Shown: positions 34,156 to 60,300 of the stretch, piece by piece
Position numbering within the stretch: position 1 is the first letter of the stretch
Layout: every line of letters begins with the position of its first letter
DNA from: Anthopleura xanthogrammica
Lineage: Eukaryota; Cnidaria; Anthozoa; Actiniaria; Actiniidae
Reading direction: 5' to 3'
Assembly (NCBI GenBank): GCA_964019055.1
Contig: OZ025212.1
Span: 6,511,766 to 6,575,765 of the forward strand
Length of the DNA stretch: 64,000 nucleotides
Made by a program: the position numbers and the translations under genes
Notes under the pieces: model-generated
Databases searched by the model: none
What the model saw: only the letters and a program-made list of their open reading frames with translations
What the model was told of the DNA's origin: nothing

Positions 34156-37100
34156 TTATGTGGAATGTTTTTGTTTCTTTTTCTTGTGCTTAGCATCAGG
34201 GTCCTTTCCATCTAACAAGTCCTTCTTTCGCTTGTTAACTTTTCGTTTCTCAAGAATGTCACTGTCCCTCACTCTGAGTTCTGCTTCCCGCCTAGCAACT
34301 AACACACCTTTTAAAAGAGGAAGTACCTCCTTCTCAGAGGTTTTGAGCTCTGTCAACTTTGTATTAATGACAGCTTCAATCGCTTTAACCCTTTCGACAT
34401 CATATTGTGTCACCAAGGTGACAGACATGCCACCTTTACCAGCCCTGGCTGTTCGTCCAACTCTGTGAATGTAATCTTTGGGTGATGCCGGCACGTTGCT
34501 ATTGACAACCAGTTCGACAGCAGGTATGTCTAGACCACGACTAGCAACATCTGTTGCAACAAGGATTTTTATATGTCCTGATTTGAATTTGGATAGAGCT
34601 GAAAGTCTCTGTGCTTGTGACATGAGGGAATGAAGAGCTACACATGGGAGGTCTACCTTACGGAACATAGAAGCGAGGACTTGGCAGTTTTTACATGTGT
34701 GTGTGAAGACAATGATAGACTTCTGCTCATCTTGTTCTCGTAATAAGTGTACTAAGTAACAGTCTCGTACATTGGCAGGAACAAGAAGGTATCTTTGATC
34801 TAGTTCTGCCACAGTAGCAACGCTAGTTGAAAAAATAATAAATGAACGAATTAATAAATTAATTAAAAATAATGCGGAATAAAAATTTACAATGAAATTT
34901 GTCAGAATATATTTTGCTCATCCTGAAATATTTCCAGGACTCAATATTAGCTATTTGCAGATATGAAGGTGCTGTGTGCATTTTTAAAGCAAGCATGAAT
35001 TGACAGACCATGAGAGAAGTGTTAGGAGAAGGACACACAGTGGAGTGCTTCTCAACACTTCTTGAGTGTTCCGTCAATCCCCAAGTGCTTCATAACTACT
35101 CCCAATAGAGGCTTTGCATCACTACCTGATGGCAGCCATGATAGGTGGCACAACAATAGAGCCTTCTTCCCCAGGGAAACTGAATTCTTTCTCATGTAAA
35201 TCAGATTAGAACAGGGGCCAGATTGGAAAAAAGACACTGTTCTTTATCTGCTTAATAACCCAATAAAGATTAATTGATTGATTAATTGAACAGATTCAAT
35301 TGTTCCTGCCTCCTGTCATGGCTGTCATCATGTGATAGTGCAAAGCCTCTATACAGTTTTTTCATTTCTTTTATAGAATATAATTTAGAGTAACCATTAT
35401 TTTGGATAATAGGAATGGCAAAACAGAAAGTACATGTGTGTGCTCTCATAACGCATGTGCTCCCAACCAATCAGAACATGACATTTATAACAGTCATTTT
35501 AAAAATCTACATATAGATATAAAATGACACCCATTTTTGATAGCCCCCCCCTTAAATTATGACTTAAGAAAAGTGCCCCCTCCCTCAAAATCCACATAGC
35601 CTGCCACTTCATAAATTATGAACAGTCCCTAAGAAAGATATCGCACAGCTATCTTTAACAATAAAGTAAAGTCAATACATATTACTTACTCAGACTTGAC
35701 TTCATAACAGAAAGGTTCTGCTGTTGATATTTTCTTGAGTTCTTCCATAGTGTCAGTTAAGGTGGCACTGAACAGAAGTGTCTGTCTCTTTTTCGGCACC
35801 TTGTCAAATATGACAGCAAGATCATCGCCAAATGAAGGATCAAGTAATCTGTCTGCTTCATCAAGCACTAAAAACTGTATTTTGCCAATATCTAAAGTGT
35901 CTGTGCTCTTAAGGTGGTCAGCTAACCTTCCTGGGGTTGCTATGACAACATGGGGTTTTTGTGCCAAGTTGATTGCTTGTTTCATCATGTCCATACCACC
36001 AATTATTACACATGATTTTAATCCAATCGGCTGTCCAAGAACTTTGAATTGGTCTGCTATTTGTAATGCCAGCTCCCTGATACCAATAAAATGAGTTGTT
36101 AGGTCTCACTAAACAATATATACCCTGAAACAACCTCTTGGCTGATCAAAGTTGGGACAGGGCTAACTCACAGATCGAATTGGATTTAGTTGTTAGGTCC
36201 CACTGAACAATATATACCCTGAAACAACCTCTTGGCTGATCAAAGTTGGGACAGGGCTAACTCACAGATCGAATTGGATTTAGTTGTTAGGTCCCACTGA
36301 ACAATATATACCCTGAAACAACCTCTTGGCTGATCAAAGTTGGGACAGGGCTAACTCACAGATCGAATTGGATTTAGTTGTTAGGTCCCACTGAACAATA
36401 TATACCCTGAAACAACCTCTTGGCTGATCAAAGTTGGGACAGGGCTAACTCACAGATCGAATTGGATTTAGTTGTTAGGTCCCACTGAACAATATATACC
36501 CTGAAACAACCTCTTGGCTGATCAAAGTTGGGACAGGGCTAACTCACAGATCGAATTGGATTTAGTTGTTAGGTCCTACTGAACAATATATATCCTGAAA
36601 CAACCTCTTGGCTGACCAAAGTCGGAGTACGGCTAACTCACAGATCGAATTGGATTTAGTTGTTAGGTCCCACTGAACAATATATACCCTGAAACAACCT
36701 CTTGGCTGACCAAAGTCGGGGCACGGCTAACTCACAGATCGAATTGGATTTAGCGTGTTAGGTTTTGTGGAGGGTAGAAAGCCGGAGAAAAAAATATGGG
36801 AGGAACCTAACAAACTCTACTCGCACGTGATATGAGACCCCGAAACCGGGACCCCAGTGCACTAATGCTACGCCACTCTTAATCCCTGAGAGATCAACAT
36901 TAAATCTCCCAGCATCTAGCTTTACCACTTTCAAATTTAAAATAAATCAACTCACCGTGTAGGAGTTAAAACAACAGCAAAAATCCCGTAAGGGTCTTCG
37001 CAAAGCTTCTGTAAAATCGGCAGAGCAAAGGCAGCAGTTTTTCCACTACCTGTCTTGGCACAGCCAATACAGTCCCGACCAGCTAATATAGGGGGGACAC

Positions 37101-37218
37101 AGTTGACTTGAATCTCAGTAGGTTTCTTTATTCCCATGGCTTCACATTGTTTTACAAGCCAGTTATTTATTCCTAAACTTGAGAAAGAATACACGTTTGA
37201 TTCATCTTTGTCCGCCAT
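34156..37218 (-). CDS. DDX49: ATP-dependent RNA helicase DDX49 (3 exons, 438 aa)
   Basis: This is a DEAD-box RNA helicase of the nucleolar DDX49/Dbp8 group, linked to pre-rRNA processing. Exons: 37218-36956, 36076-35690, 34822-34156; GT-AG junctions in one frame. Motifs in order: PTEIQ (Q motif), AKTGSGKT (I), PTR split by intron 1 (Ia), TPGR (Ib), DEAD (II), SAT (III), [13 protein letters not shown] (V), [10 protein letters not shown] (VI), then a lysine-rich tail ([11 protein letters not shown]). I chose the start MADKDESN because it directly precedes the domain; an in-frame ATG 25 codons upstream is less likely. The gene converges on receptor-like copy 5. Human DDX49 is somewhat longer. 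Four truncated copies of its tail lie in the receptor cluster. Confidence 0.93.
34823..35689. other. DDX49 intron 2
   Basis: This holds AT-rich sequence with no repeat family I can name and no convincing second gene; small minus-strand frames here lack codon bias. Confidence 0.6.
36095..36757 (+). repeat. 94-bp tandem repeat, seven copies, in DDX49 intron 1
   Basis: The unit starts GTTGTTAGGTCCCACTGAAC and contains CAACCTCTTGGCTGATCAAA and CTCACAGATCGAATTGGATT. The period is exactly 94 bp over most of the array. The last two units are more diverged. Part of the unit also occurs once at about 3925-3988, so it derives from a dispersed repeat. The array begins about 20 bp from the exon 2 acceptor. 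Confidence 0.9.
36757..36888 (-). mobile_element. SINE copy, antisense
   Basis: It has the reversed B-box-like CCCCGAAACCGGGACCCC with TAATGCTACGCC beyond it, and the GGAGAAAAAAATATGGGAGG body. It adjoins the 94-bp array, whose unit may come from the tail of the same SINE. Confidence 0.5.
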
Positions 37219-38488
37219 CTTGTTGAGTAATACCACCGCACACAGCATCCTGGGAAGGTTCTTGAAGCACGGCTTTCTGGGTAAATCGCACAAAGTTTGA
37301 ACCTGGAACAGTTTTTCATCGATCAGTCAACATTCCTTTTTTTTTTCTTTTTTCTAAAGTTGAACCATATCTTTTTAAATTTAAAAAATGCATTTTAGGA
37401 GACGAAAGTATTTTCCTAATTCTTTTATTGCAGTGGCTATTCGTACCGCCCCCGCACATCGATCTTACTGCACTCATGTAAGAGTCGGTATGGGACTAAT
37501 GGGAGCAGACCTGGCGGATCTCTAAAATGGACCATAAAAGTGCGACATAGCGAGGGAGGGTAGAAAATAAGAAAATATGCAGAGCAATTGCTGGTCGGGG
37601 AGGGAGGTAATGCGAGTCCACAAGAATACTTGAAATGCACTGGATAATGAAATGGTTGGATTGGATGCGACTGCAATGGATTGGTGGCTGAAATGGATTG
37701 GTTATAACTATATGAATGCAATGGATTGGATGTACAAAATGTTGGTCGTACTCACATTGACTGTTTTCCCATATACTGATCATCTACTAACATATTATTA
37801 CCTTTGAGGGCAGTATTTCAGCTTGAAAATTTGAGGACTGAGTCAATGTTTTGAACTTCATCTTTTACTGCATCCAATTTTACACAACTTTCCCAGCTTT
37901 TATTCATGCATTCTGTCACATTTCAAAATTCCCAGCCATTCATCCAATTCCCATTCATTCATCAAAATTCCCATTCATTCATCCATTTCCCATGCATCCC
38001 CTAAAAACATTTTGATTGCAATGATCATTATCATAATTCACATATTGGTATTTTAATTCATTTATATCACCGTACAACTTTGTAAACTTTTTTTTTCTCA
38101 TGGAAAACGCGATTTCATTTGTTCCTAACATTTTACCGTAACATCCCTAGATCCAAGGAAACAGCAACCGGAAGATTATACGTTTTTGAAAGTGATGATT
38201 TTAAATATTTATCTATAATTTTGATATATCATGTTTATGATTGGTATTAATCGTGAACTATGGCCCTAATCCATGTTACACACACTGTAGATTTTTAAAA
38301 TGGTTTTTATAAGTAAATCGATTCTGGTTACAGAACGAGTTAGGATTAGCTTGGATGTGGTGCCATGAATGTCCAACAATATATTGAATAATGAACTATT
38401 ACTGTCAATAAATAATACAGCATCAAATAAAATTTGTTACCAATTAAGGTTGGTTATATAAGATTCTCACAACAATTCGCCCAGCGCC
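37219..38488. other. Intergenic region between DDX49 start and KLC end
   Basis: The right end of the DDX49 side is its presumed promoter. At 37620-37740 there are irregular TGGATTGGATG-like repeats and at 37920-38000 CCATTCATTCATC-like repeats. No gene is recognised. Confidence 0.6.
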
Positions 38489-53235
<14,747 letters not shown>

Positions 53236-54175
53236 GTTTTATCTAGGTTTCTTGGCCAAGTATTTGTGACAAGATGGCTGCGTGTTGGTAATATTTGCGC
53301 CGAGTAATTCCACGCCAAAAAAATCGTCGAAAAAGTTCGTAAAGACCTTTGATGATTTCACTTCATGAGGGTACAAGTATCATGCTTCGTATCCTTCTTC
53401 TTCTTCTGGCCCCAAAGGCCACAGGTACGCCTAAAAGTTTCAAAATACTTCGATGCACAACACCTTATCCAACGACAGTCAAACAAGACCACGATTTGAT
53501 TTGGCCTTACCTTTCTTCACCATTGGACAGTGACATTCTAATTCCCACTAGGGGTAGGGAAAGTAATTTTTTTTATTCAACAAAAACTACCATACATAAC
53601 TACAACTATTTTAAAAATCACAATACATAACTTAAAACTAGGCATTATTCTTTCAATCCCACTGATAATTTTAGGTATTGCTTTTTTATGACAAAATTTG
53701 TTTTATAAGAAAATTTGTGTCACTAGCACCTCCCCGGACAGTTTGCTATCAGGGAACCGAGGCTACACGTATTCGGGAAATTAGCATAAATTATCCACTA
53801 AAATATTTTGACACAGGAAACCCGCATTGCGAAAAAGGAGGAGGGGCTGTAATCACATAAACCTGGAGATTTTTACCATGAATAAGAGTGTAGGGAGGCC
53901 AGGGTCCTTTGTCTAAGGTAGAACTTTCGTTCTTTCTAGACACTTTCATGTGTCTTTCTCATTTCAGACCACTTCACTTAACCTTAGGAACTAGTTTCTT
54001 TCTTGGAGTGTCATCCATAGGTAGTTAGTTACATCTTTACTGGCCTGTAACCAGGGGGGTGCCCACATCAGGCCCCAAAGGTCTGCATTTTGGTACTCAA
54101 GGTCCAACATTTAGAGTGTAGTCAATTAAAGTAAAGGATACTAGTAAAATTTTAACACTAAACTTGGATGGTTAC

Positions 54176-54525
54176 CCGGGGGGGGGGACTCCCTTATAAA
54201 AGGGGGCGGGGGTCCTCGTCGGAAATTTTGAAAATGACCCCTAAAAGGGACCTGTATTTTGAGATGATGGGCGTGGCAGTGATTAAATTTCACCCCTAAG
54301 AGGGACCAATCAATAAGTGACAATCCAAAAATGGGATTAAAATAAAAATCTATCTTTGAAAAGAAGCATTGTTGCTGATCTTACACCCTAAGCGGGACCA
54401 CAAAACTCAGCTAGTGGGCATTCTCGTCATTATCACCCTAAGCGGGACCAAAACACTGATTTCAAACCCTAAAAGGGACGACGAGGACCCCCGCCCCCTT
54501 TTATAAGGGAGTCCCCCCCCCGGGG
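54176..54525. mobile_element. 350-bp MITE with poly-G ends, 8-bp target duplication ATGGTTAC
   Basis: The ends read CCGGGGGG...ACTCCCTTATAAAAGG and the complement, with GGGGTCCTCGTCG inverted inside. ATGGTTAC flanks both sides (54168-54175 and 54526-54533). It belongs to the same superfamily as the 42510 element. The interior has several CCCTAAAAGGGAC/CCCTAAGCGGGACC motifs. Confidence 0.88.
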
Positions 54526-54529
54526 ATGG

Positions 54530-54822
54530 TTACAGTCAAACTAAGAAAACCGTGAACACCTAAAATATGTCTGGAATGTTTATTTAGGCCGTTGCTTGTA
54601 AAAAAGATGTTTCCCACCACCATGAAAAAAGATTGTATTGAATCTTTCTCTCGTGTATCCATCTGTCTCGAATACAAACTTCTAATTTCACGAGAATAAA
54701 ACTAAAATATGAAGTTTGAAACTTTTAAATGGGAAAATACTTTGCGTGACCGCACTGTGATCAAACAAATAAACATTCCAGACATATTTTAGGTGTTCAT
54801 GGTTTTCTTAGTTTGACTGTAA
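54530..54822. mobile_element. MITE with TTACAGTCAAACTAAG ends
   Basis: Inverted ends of about 58 bp begin TTACAGTCAAACTAAGAAAA and end with the complement; a GGAATGTTTATTT pair closes the arms. The 54176 element has inserted at its left edge, since its target duplication overlaps the first TTAC. Confidence 0.8.
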
Positions 54823-54952
54823 CAAAGCAAAACGATGGAAAAAAGTTCTGGCTGCTGGCCTGACCCCCATTTAAATGTAAAAATAAATTTAACAGCATGA
54901 TAGTCCAATCAGTGGCTATATTATGTATCTAATATCAAAAGGAGTCCATATG

Positions 54953-55288
54953 CCCGGGGGGGGGGGACTCCCTTATAAAAGGGGGCGGGGGTCCTCGTCG
55001 GAAATTTTGAAAATGACCCCTAAAAGGGACCTGTATTTTGAGATGATGGGCGTGGCAGTGATTAAATTTCACCCCTAAGAGGGACCAATCAATAAGTGAC
55101 ACAATCCAAAAATGGGATTAAAATAAAAATCAATCTTTGAAAAGAAGCATTGTTGCTGATCTTACACCCTAAGCGGGACCACAAAACTCAGCTAGTGGGC
55201 ATTCTCGTCATTATCACCCTAAGCGGGACCAAAACACTGATTTCAAACCCTAAAAGGGACGAGGAGGACCCCCGCCCCCGCCCCTGTG
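54953..55288. mobile_element. Second copy of the 54176-type MITE, damaged right end
   Basis: It is nearly identical to 54176-54525 for most of its length, in the same orientation. The right end has lost the CTTTTATAAGGGAGTCCC portion. TCCATATG flanks both sides (54945-54952 and 55289-55296), again an 8-bp duplication. Confidence 0.85.
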
Positions 55289-56502
55289 TCCATATGAATG
55301 GATCTCTTCTCAATAATTTATTAGTGTGAAAAGAATCAATTATACTCAAGGGAATGACATAATGAAATGAGAAAACCTTACACAGGCCCATAGCAGGGGG
55401 ACAATAATTTCTGATGTACAGTATGTTGAACACTGAAAATTCAAGGTCTGTTACTAATAAATAGGGCATTTTAGAATCTATAGCACCCCCAATACTTTTG
55501 ACCTCGCCCCCCTCCCCCAAATATTTTTGGCCTTGCCACAGCCCTGTTACACCTAAGCCAAATGGGACCAACCTTACAATTTTTTTCCATGGGATAATTT
55601 TACAAAGAAAGATATTTAATAAATCTCAGTTTTTTTAAATATTCATATATTATTATCTAATAATCATTACTACCTAAGAAGTTTGAGATAAGTTGACTTT
55701 TGAAATTAACAAAACAAAAATAATAGTAACACATATCGCAATTCTCTATGTGACACAGTTCTGACCGATTGTTTGATTGCAGTTTAGGGGGTTCAGTTAC
55801 CCCCTCACAATCCCTGGATCCGCCCCTAACATTGCACTAAGAAAATTAATTATCTTGAAACATGTGGCTGCTCCTCTAATTATACTGTAACAAAAGATCC
55901 ATATACAGGGAAGTAGTGAGATGAGATCTTGATCATAAGGAGGAATGTACCATTTTCCTGCCATATCCACAGAAATCTCACATGAATAGACTTTTCCTGA
56001 ATTCGCTTGGATGATCACGAAACAATGGTTTTAAGTCGAGGTTGGCCTTGATAAATAAAATAATCAAGTCCAGTCTCAACTTGGAAGTATTGTTTTGTGA
56101 TCATTGAAGCAAATTTGGGAAAGGTCTATTGATGAGATTTCAGTATCAAGATCAAACTTTTGAGGGTGGCCAAACCTCGCTATATACCACTGTCTATGCA
56201 TTTTCCACAGCAGCCCACTAAAATATCAGATTTTAATAGTCGCAATTAAGTACAAGTTTAACAATCTGCAGATCCCATCAAATAAATGTCACTTCACACC
56301 AATATATTAATAATGTTGCAAAAAGTAAATGAATATAATTTGACGTATGGATAAATGAATACATCGTAATGCCAGTTTATTTGGATTCCCTACTGGTTGT
56401 TTATGCACAAAAACTGGTTAGAATAACAATCTCAAATCCATACCATTAAATTTTCAAGACTTTATATCAAACTGGTCTAATTTATGGCCAATTTTGCTGT
56501 CA

Positions 56503-56699
56503 TGCACAAAGGTTTCAGTATGAGGCTCTGTGTAGTCTCCTTTGCAGTCGTTCTTAGTGTTGGAGGGATATCGAGACCGACACTAAGAACAGCTGCAAAG
56601 GAGACTAGGCTCTGTGCTAAATAAAATTTATTCTTTTCTCCTGTCACAGATCCCTGAGCATTTAGCACACACGGAGCCTCACACTGAAATCTTTGTGTG
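56503..56699. mobile_element. Nested inverted-repeat element downstream of MEN1
   Basis: Outer arms AAAGGTTTCAGTATGAGGCT and complement enclose an inner hairpin built on AGTCTCCTTTGCAG and CTTAGTGT (56535-56611). Confidence 0.7.
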
Positions 56700-57327
56700 T
56701 GAGAAGCAAAGCATATCTCAGAAGTAAGCTATTGTACTGCTGCAATATTTTTCTTTTTATGATACTGTTGTATGAAAATATATAGATTTAACAACTTGCT
56801 AAAGCACTTTGAATGTTTTAAATCACACAATTCATTTAAACCACAGCAATCTAAAACTATAACTAAGAATTATAGAAACTTACAGATAAAATGTATGTTA
56901 TTAATTTATTTAAATGAACTAAAACCTGCTGGGAATGAAGCTATCAAGTTCGTCTCTAATGGAAATGTCGATGCATGAAACATGAGTCAGCTGGCTTGTG
57001 GAGAAACTAACAAGCATAGGGGGCGAGGACAAAAAGGAGCAGAATTTTCATAAAAAACGTTTGCTCTTCTTTTGGAAGTGAAGTTTAATGTTGGCTGATT
57101 TTGGTTGAACTCTTCCTGATGTTAGTTCATTCTCTTTCTGTCGCTTTTCTTTTTCTTTTGCCTTGCCTACTTCTCCTATTGTTCACAAGAGCTATATTTT
57201 TTTTTATCCAATAAAGCTTTGAGTTTTACTCATACGAAATTGATCTTGCTAAGGTTCATTTTCCATAGAGTCAGAACAATTCAGAAATGAGCCAATTTGA
57301 CTAAATTGACCAACAACTGAAGCCATA

Positions 57328-60300
57328 CTAGAACGAAGTGGCATTCCAATTTCGGTCCTCGTCCTTTTTAATTCGGCGTTTCTTTTTCCTTACAAAAGTA
57401 TCATCATCTTCCTCTTCTCCTCCACCTTCTTCCTTGATTTGTTCATCATAATCATACAGGTAAACATCAGCTTTCATTGAGGACCTACGACGGCTTTTAG
57501 GAATGCTAACTTGGGACTGAGCAGTCAGCTGTAGTTTGATTGCGCTGGTGTTTAACTTCCCACTCGATGTTATTAATTTACGCAAGTCCTTCATCTTTGC
57601 ACTCTTAAAAACAAGAGAAACTTCAGGTTTTGCTGGCTTTTCTTTCTCTTCACTAGAAGTTGCATCTTGGTTATTGCTTGCTTCAATGTCCTCTTTTTTG
57701 TCAGGAGAAAAGGTTGATCTACATTCAGGAGAGAACTTGCCGATGGACTGAACAAGTTTCTTTGCCCAGTCAGCATGAATGACTGGAGTTTGGCTGCCTT
57801 CTTCCCATAGGCAAATTCCATCATAAAATTGGAGCATAAGTGAAAAGAAGAGAGGGTCCTTTGTCACATCTGAATCATCAGAATCTCCCTTTAGAATGTT
57901 TGGGATCAAATCATTTGCAATTTCATAAAATTCCTTGAACATTTCTTCATCCTCTTTGGAGTAGTTGTACCTGAAAGTATTGCGAAGATACAAGGAAAAA
58001 TGTAAAGAAAAACTTTGTTTAGTCTAAGTAAGAATCTTAGCATTTTTGTGTTTCTTTTTCAGGGGTTATATGTTTAATGAAACCCCTTTGATACATGATT
58101 TGTGCTGAGATACAGTATTTACTTGTTTAAGTGCCCCTCACAATTAAGTGCCACCCTCCATTAAGCCCCACATATGAGAGCAAAATATCAAAGAGCACTG
58201 CCCTCAAACTAGTGCTTCTCCCAAATAAGCTCCGCAACTGAACCACTAAAAATTTAAAGAGTGCCATGGCTCTTAATCAAATAAATATGGGAAGTGCCTG
58301 AAATATTGATGTATGAAATATGAGGCTGACCCCTGCCCCCCCCCCCCCTGTGCAACCCTGTTCCTAGGTACAGCACAGTTTGGCTTCCATCTTGAAAATA
58401 GACAACTTGGTCTGAGTTGGCAAACGTTTGACAGAAGCCAAAAACTTAGATACCTTTAAGTTACTGAGGTTAGAGAAACAAAGGAATTATTATAAGGAGA
58501 GGAGAGGAAGAGGCAGGGTACAGATTCTATGGAATTACATGGCCAATGCAATTACTTATTATTACTACTTAGGAAATCTCACTTACTTTCCAGCAACATG
58601 AGCAGCATCCACCCAGCATCTCATAGCTTCATAGTACTGTTTCTTGCGATTATAATAGCCGCCAAGGTAGGTATATGGGTATATATGTTGGTCATTATAA
58701 AACTCTTTTGCCGTAGATGTGGCTTCCTCAAAAATCTGCTTGCAAGGTGGACGTTCAGGAGAAGGAGAAATTTCTTCTAAGTCGGCAAGATTTGCGAGTG
58801 CCATTGGGTACCTAATGCAATAGATGTGTACTTAAGTATGGCTAAAAACAATCAGGGTCATATTGAAGGGAATGTTTTTTGTTACTCAACAGAGACAACT
58901 TGAATGAATGTAAAAGACTTGTAATTGGGTTGGCTGTGGTTTTAAGGGGGGACTTACTTATTTACCAGCCACAGTTGCTAAGGAAAGGATCTAAAAATGT
59001 CTAAGAGGTTTTTCTTATATTATAACTTCATAAATAAAATCAATTTGTGAAATGGACCATTTTTTGATATGTGTGATGACGTCATCACTTTTGCATTCAT
59101 GATGTCATATTTCATAAAAAGTTAAAAAACAAGCGTGCAATTGGTCAGTTTGACCCGAAAATAAACGAAATTATAGCTGACCTGAATTGGAACAAAGTTA
59201 AGCATTGATTTTACTCTACGTTAAGAGAGTGGAAAAATATTTAGATCTAAAAATTTCAACATGGCTTGGTAGCCTGGCCTTTTCACCGTTTTCAAAAATA
59301 ATGCTTAACTTTGTTTCAATTCCTATCAGCTATGATTTCGATTATTTGTGAGTCAATCCGACCAAATGCACGCTTGTTTTTTAATTTTTAGTGAACTGTG
59401 ACGTCATAAATTGCGTAAGAGAGATGACGTCATCGCACATATTGGAAAATGATCCATTTCACAAATTGATTTTAACTATGAAGTTAAAGAAAAACGTTTT
59501 AGAGATTTAAATACTTTCCATAGCAACCGTGGCTGGTAAATAGGTAAGTCCCCCCTTAAGACAAAAGCCCCTTAAACAAAAGAAAGAGTATAATTTTGGA
59601 GTAAGGCTGTGTGGAATAGAATAATAAAGAAAGAAATAGTTGACACACAAGCAGGGAGGTCAGAAAAAATTCTAAGCTCCAGATGGGAAGAGAAAGAGTT
59701 TTTTATCCAATATCCTAACACTGAGAACTGGGTAGAATAAATTATTATTACCTCTTTAAGTGTCCCAAGTCATACAGAACCCACAGTAGTTCCTGTTAAA
59801 AACATAAAGTAAATGCATCAACATTATCATAACTCAAATCTGACATTTAGTTAGAGCAGTAGGGCTCAAAATAACGGCCGGTCAACGGTCAATGTCTGGC
59901 CAGAATTGGTACTTGACCAGTAAAATACAGTTTTGAATGGAAATGTTGGCCGGTCATATTTGAAAAAGAATAAAATACAATATCATACACCAGACATCTT
60001 GACTGGCATATGACTGGCTGTTATTTTGAGCCCTAGAACAACACCGAATTTTATAACTTTATTTGACTTTTCTTAATCATGGGTTCGTGCAGGCTTCTTG
60101 TGAAGACATTCAAGGGCATTTCAAGGAGTATTCAAGGACCAAAATGAAAATTTTCAAGGACCACATAACGATGGGTGCGATCAGGATTACAAACTTTTAG
60201 ATGAGGAAAACAGGCATTTTGGGTTACAAAAACCTTTCTTAAACACTCCACAACCAGTTTAAGCTCATGATATTGACATACGTTTTACATTTTGTTTATA

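Larger units (their letters stand above)
53236..57327. other. Intergenic region between KLC start and MEN1 stop
   Basis: It contains the KLC promoter at the left, then four inverted-repeat elements (54176, 54530, 54953, 56503). A plus-strand frame at 53349-53630 begins with a hydrophobic run but has no family or splice support. No gene is called. Confidence 0.6.

Noticed and set aside
34160..34468. Plus-strand frames over the DDX49 last exon and its copies (also 26435)
   Set aside because: They are antisense shadows of the lysine-rich DDX49 tail.
36095..36757. 94-bp repeats as a possible array of RNA genes
   Set aside because: No internal Pol III boxes or stable fold specific to each unit are evident; simple tandem repeat.
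53349..53630. Plus-strand frame divergent from KLC with a hydrophobic start
   Set aside because: No family motif, no promoter or splice support, and the frame decays into AT-rich sequence.
55188..55571. 127-codon minus-strand frame
   Set aside because: It runs across the edge of a MITE into unrelated DNA, which is not expected of a gene.
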